Source of the DNA: Cordylochernes scorpioides
Lineage: Eukaryota > Arthropoda > Arachnida > Pseudoscorpiones > Chernetidae
NCBI GenBank assembly: GCA_030710605.1
Contig: CP092872.1
Location: 8,982,230-9,046,229, forward strand
Direction: 5' to 3'
Length of the DNA: 64,000 nt
Made by a program: the position numbers and the translations under genes. The notes under the pieces are model-generated. The model was given only the letters and a program-made list of their open reading frames with translations. It did no database searches and was not told where the DNA came from. This document shows, in pieces, positions 61,009 through 64,000 of the stretch (the first letter of the stretch is position 1; each line of letters begins with the position of its first letter).

Positions 61009-61600
61009 TAGATTATATTTGGGGCTCAAAAATCATCCATTTTGGTTAGCAGCCCCGTAAATAAAGATATTTGTGCCATTTATATATATCGATGGAATTT
61101 GTAACAAATAAATTTACTGGTGTATCATCACGCTAGGAAACAATTTAAAAATCTCATTTATTGCACGACTCTCCTGGCCAAAAAAAACTTCCTTTTATAT
61201 ATTCTCTACCGTATTTATATAATCTCTCAAAACTTTAAACAAATATGTGACAACTGGCAATGTGTTTCTTTTCAATAATATTGTTACAAAGTACTTTAAT
61301 TCAACTATTTTGTAGATATGTAAATGTTCTAACTTGTTTTCTATTAATTCATATTGTTACATCATGATTAATGGCGTATTTATAATATTATTTTTAATAT
61401 ATTTGAAATTTAAATTATATATTTATTTATTTTTATATTCTATGATATTTATTTAAAACAGATTATTTTTAGATTATCATCATTTGTATTTAGGTACACT
61501 GTGACTTCACTGCTCTCTTTGATGTGAGAAAATAAATAAATGATTCTGGTGGCTACATAAAGTAGACTTATCTCATTATTCCCTTTTATAAATTTGTAAG
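61009..61600 (+). other. Probable 5' LTR and leader of the Ty3/Gypsy element
   Basis: TGTTACAAAGTAC near 61271 is a possible LTR start. CTGGTGGCTACATAAAG at 61546 contains a TGG that could start a primer-binding site. The 3' LTR lies outside the window, so borders cannot be proved. A GGGGCTCAAAAATCATCC hairpin repeat is at 61021. Confidence 0.4.
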
Positions 61601-62750
61601 ATGGTTGAAACACGCTCTGGTAAGATGCAAGACCCAGCACAGGAGAGAATCAAGGCTGAAGAGTCTGCCAAGCCGCAACCTGGTGCAACAATTGGTAGAG
61701 ATGCTAGTTCCGACCCAGTTGTCCTGAATCCCAACATCGACATCCCCAAGTATGATGGAACAGAAGACCCTCGCCCATGGATTGAATCTCTTGAAGAAAT
61801 TGGCTTCCTGTACCATTGGGCAGACTACATTATCTCCCGTTATGCTGCCATGAATATGATTGGTAGCGCCAAAACCTGGCTGAACCTACACAAAGTAAGT
61901 TTCACCAGCTGGGAAAATTTCAAGAGCCGCCTAATTGAGGATTTTGCCTCAGACGCCAACAAAGAAGAAATGAGGATGAGATTAAACAGGATACAACAGT
62001 GGAATGAACCTGCAATCAGGTTCGCAGAGGATATCCTTGTACTGTGCAACAAGGTCGACCCCCAAATGGAAGAAGAGACTAAAATAAACTGGGTTATTGG
62101 AGGGTTAAAGAAAGAATACTCTTTTGCCCTTCACCTAAACCCTCCTAAAAATACCAATGAACTTCTAGAAATTTGTAAAAAGCTGGATTTGTTCGAAAAG
62201 AATTACCAAGAACGTGCAGAAAAATCAAAAGCTCTTTATAATGGACCACGCTCTCCTCGTCCCCATCATCAAGAGCAATGGAAGAATGCTACGTCGTTCA
62301 GAACACCTCCAAGCCCCAGGCCCCCGCTCCGAGGTACTACCAGAACACCTCCAAGCCCCAGGCCCCCACTCCGAGGTATTACCAGAACAAGCCTCTGCCC
62401 CAGGTATCTGCCCCTAGACGATCTTACACTCCCAATCCTGAGCCAAAACCGGCCTACCCAAGTAAAACATACAATAAGAATCCAAATTCAAATAGGAATA
62501 GGACAGAAGACGGGAGACCAATATGTTTCAAGTGTAACAAGCCAGGACACGTAGCGCGGTATTGCAGAGTCAGGTTTGTAAGAATTGTGGAAGAGGACCC
62601 ATAGTTACACAAGACAAGGTCGAAGAAGAAATTCGAATGGATAATGGAACTCAGAAGTCGAGACCTCTGCTCTACTCTGACGTAAGTAATAGCCCGTACT
62701 CGAGTATCCCTACAAGGAATAGATATGCTGCATTAGAAGATTTAAACTAA
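61601..62750 (+). pseudogene. Ty3/Gypsy gag (capsid and zinc knuckle) with two frameshifts
   Basis: ATG at 61601 begins MVETRSGKMQDPAQ. The capsid region (PKYDGTEDPRPWIESLEEIG, WENFKSRLIEDFASD, INWVIGGLKKEYSFALHL) runs to about 62275. A one-base loss shifts to a repeat-rich linker (NTSKPQAP twice) and the CCHC knuckle CFKCNKPGHVARYC. A second one-base shift near 62575 leads to VCKNCGRGP and RYAALEDLN ending in TAA at 62748. Gag would package element RNA. The lesions make this copy unlikely to be active by itself. Confidence 0.9.
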
Positions 62751-64000
62751 ACATCGCGCCTGAGTCCGTCAATCAAAGCAAGTCGACCATAAATGGAATT
62801 AAAAAGTTAGACCCCAAATATAAAATGAACATTAACGTGGATAGAATCGGTATCTGCGAAGCTTTGATTGATACAGGCGCCGATCTTTCAGTGGTCGACC
62901 TTAGTACAGCTCTTAACACAGGTCTTGAAATAATAAATCCTGATAAAATGTGCTCCGGACCCGATGGCAAAGAATTAGATATCGTAGGAAATATTATTTT
63001 AAATATAAAATTTGATGACAAAACAATTACACATCAATTTGTGATAATGAGAACACATTTGCGAATATTTGTACTTGGACGTGATTTTCTTAAGAAAATG
63101 AACGCAAAAATTGATTGTCAGCGTGAAATAATCAAATATGACTTGACAGAAAATCGTGACGTAATCAAATATCAACAGAAGAAAATAAAAAGTACAAAGG
63201 ATGCCATTATACCAGAACTTTCTATTAAATTGATTAATGCATTTGTAGAAGCAGAGGATGGCGAATACATCATCGAGGAGAACCATAAAATGTTTCAAAC
63301 AAATGGACTTCGACTAGCGAGAAGCTTAATAAATGTTGTGAATAAGGAAACATATATCTGGATAACAAACCCTTACCCTCGACCATTAAAAATATTAAAA
63401 AACCAAACATTGTGCTTTGGAAGCCAGCCAGCCGAAGTGAATCTTATGGAAGAAAGTGAACAAAAAGAGCATGAAGAACCCCAATTTCAGATAAACGAAA
63501 ATTTAGCATATACGGAAAAGGAGCAATTGAAACAAGTTTTGGAAAGGTACGAGGATTTGTTTTCGTCGGGATTAGGAAGATCCAACTTAGCGAAACATCG
63601 GATCGATACAGAAGGCGAGAAACCGATCAAACACAAGCCGTATAGGGTGAGCGCGAAAGAGCGAGAAATCATAAAAGAACAAATTGATGAAATGCTCAGA
63701 GACGGCATAATTAGACCATCCTCGAGTCCATGGTCCTTCCCTGTAATCTTGGTCAAGAAGCGAGATGGTAAGTACAGATTTTGCGTTGACTACAGAAAAT
63801 TGAATGATGTAACAGTGAAGGATGTTTACCCAATTCCCAGAATTGATGAAGTATTGGATACACTTCAAGGATCCAAATACTTTTCAGCAATTGACCTTAA
63901 ATCAGGATATTGGCAAGTAGAGGTTGAGGAGAAAGATAAAGAAAAGACAGCCTTCACTACAGCACATGGCCTATATGAGTTCAACGTAATGCCCTTTGGT
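62723..64000 (+). CDS. Ty3/Gypsy pol: protease and reverse transcriptase, open to the right edge
   Basis: The frame is -1 relative to the end of gag and open for 426 codons. The aspartic protease site is ALIDTGADLSVVDL, with LGRDFLKKM closing the fold. The RT starts with KHKPYRVSAKEREIIKEQID and shows IIRPSSSPWSFPVILVKKRD, FCVDYRKLNDVTVKDVYPIP, YFSAIDLKSGYWQVEVEEKD (first catalytic Asp) and ends at NVMPFG, 64000. RNase H, integrase and 3' LTR lie beyond. No lesion is seen, in contrast to gag. Motif style fits Ty3/Gypsy. Confidence 0.93.
   Translation, partial: MCCIRRFKLNIAPESVNQSKSTINGIKKLDPKYKMNINVDRIGICEALIDTGADLSVVDLSTALNTGLEIINPDKMCSGPDGKELDIVGNIILNIKFDDKTITHQFVIMRTHLRIFVLGRDFLKKMNAKIDCQREIIKYDLTENRDVIKYQQKKIKSTKDAIIPELSIKLINAFVEAEDGEYIIEENHKMFQTNGLRLARSLINVVNKETYIWITNPYPRPLKILKNQTLCFGSQPAEVNLMEESEQKEHEEPQFQINENLAYTEKEQLKQVLERYEDLFSSGLGRSNLAKHRIDTEGEKPIKHKPYRVSAKEREIIKEQIDEMLRDGIIRPSSSPWSFPVILVKKRDGKYRFCVDYRKLNDVTVKDVYPIPRIDEVLDTLQGSKYFSAIDLKSGYWQVEVEEKDKEKTAFTTAHGLYEFNVMPFG
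62741..62747 (+). promoter_or_regulatory. Canonical -1 frameshift heptamer T TTA AAC before the gag stop
   Basis: Zero-frame codons are GAT TTA AAC TAA. The heptamer fits X XXY YYZ, and slippage by -1 gives TTT AAA CTA, exactly the pol frame. It abuts the gag terminator. A downstream stimulatory structure was not evaluated. Confidence 0.85.

Overview
The window is animal nuclear DNA, AT-rich and intron-bearing, from a scaffold with one 100-N assembly gap (24220-24319). A spliced Wnt gene, GT/AG introns, snRNA-, 5S- and tRNA-derived sequences, Helitrons, Tc1/mariner elements and several non-LTR clades point to an invertebrate. An arthropod (chelicerate or hemipteran, both known to keep Wnt16) is my best guess, but the sequence alone does not fix the order. 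Most of the window is mobile-element sequence; only two host genes can be read with confidence.

Host genes. (1) About 3.9-23.3 kb, + strand: a spliced gene for a TtcA-type PP-loop tRNA-thiolation ATPase. I place nine exons whose phases all agree, carrying SGGKDS, CSFC and CPAC motifs. The introns are packed with repeats. (2) 29.25-31.13 kb, + strand: the last two exons of a Wnt gene, most like Wnt16. They join in frame across an intron holding a foldback element, and a 3.3 kb AT-rich stretch follows. Three weaker exon-like fragments lie at 23.9-24.2, 41.9-42.1 and 43.3 kb.

Mobile elements, left to right. 0-2.4 kb, - strand: 5' part of a CR1/L2-like retrotransposon, with an APE endonuclease, a coiled-coil/RRM-like ORF1 and a 2A-like ...NPGP peptide behind a hydrophobic leader. 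2.5-23 kb: many copies of one tRNA-derived SINE, several TA-flanked MITE families, a Tc1 element (4231-5723), a 20-bp minisatellite (9.4-10.4 kb), RNase H-bearing LINE 3' ends, a Helitron and a tRNA-Gly(GCC). 24.3-26.0 kb: a 76-bp minisatellite made from a MITE end. 34.4-36.6 kb: a DD41D mariner whose ends form a long inverted duplication, split by a 911-bp Helitron with an exact empty site. 37.5-50.7 kb: tandem-repeat arrays, a 5S rRNA fragment and solo LTRs. 52.4-60.0 kb, - strand: a restriction-like-endonuclease non-LTR element joined to U2 snRNA sequence (NeSL-clade 'Utopia' type). It has a YADD to YADH change, a frameshift and a solo LTR in its 3' UTR. 61.0-64.0 kb, + strand: a Ty3/Gypsy element with gag, a canonical T TTA AAC slippery site at the gag stop, and protease plus reverse transcriptase open to the window edge.

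Themes. Nesting is common (LINE in MITE, SINE in MITE, Helitron in mariner, LTR in Utopia), so relative ages can be read. Short internal parts of elements have repeatedly been amplified into minisatellites. A hairpin flanked by CTGNNGA and GAAA, reminiscent of hammerhead-ribozyme cores, recurs in several unrelated repeats.
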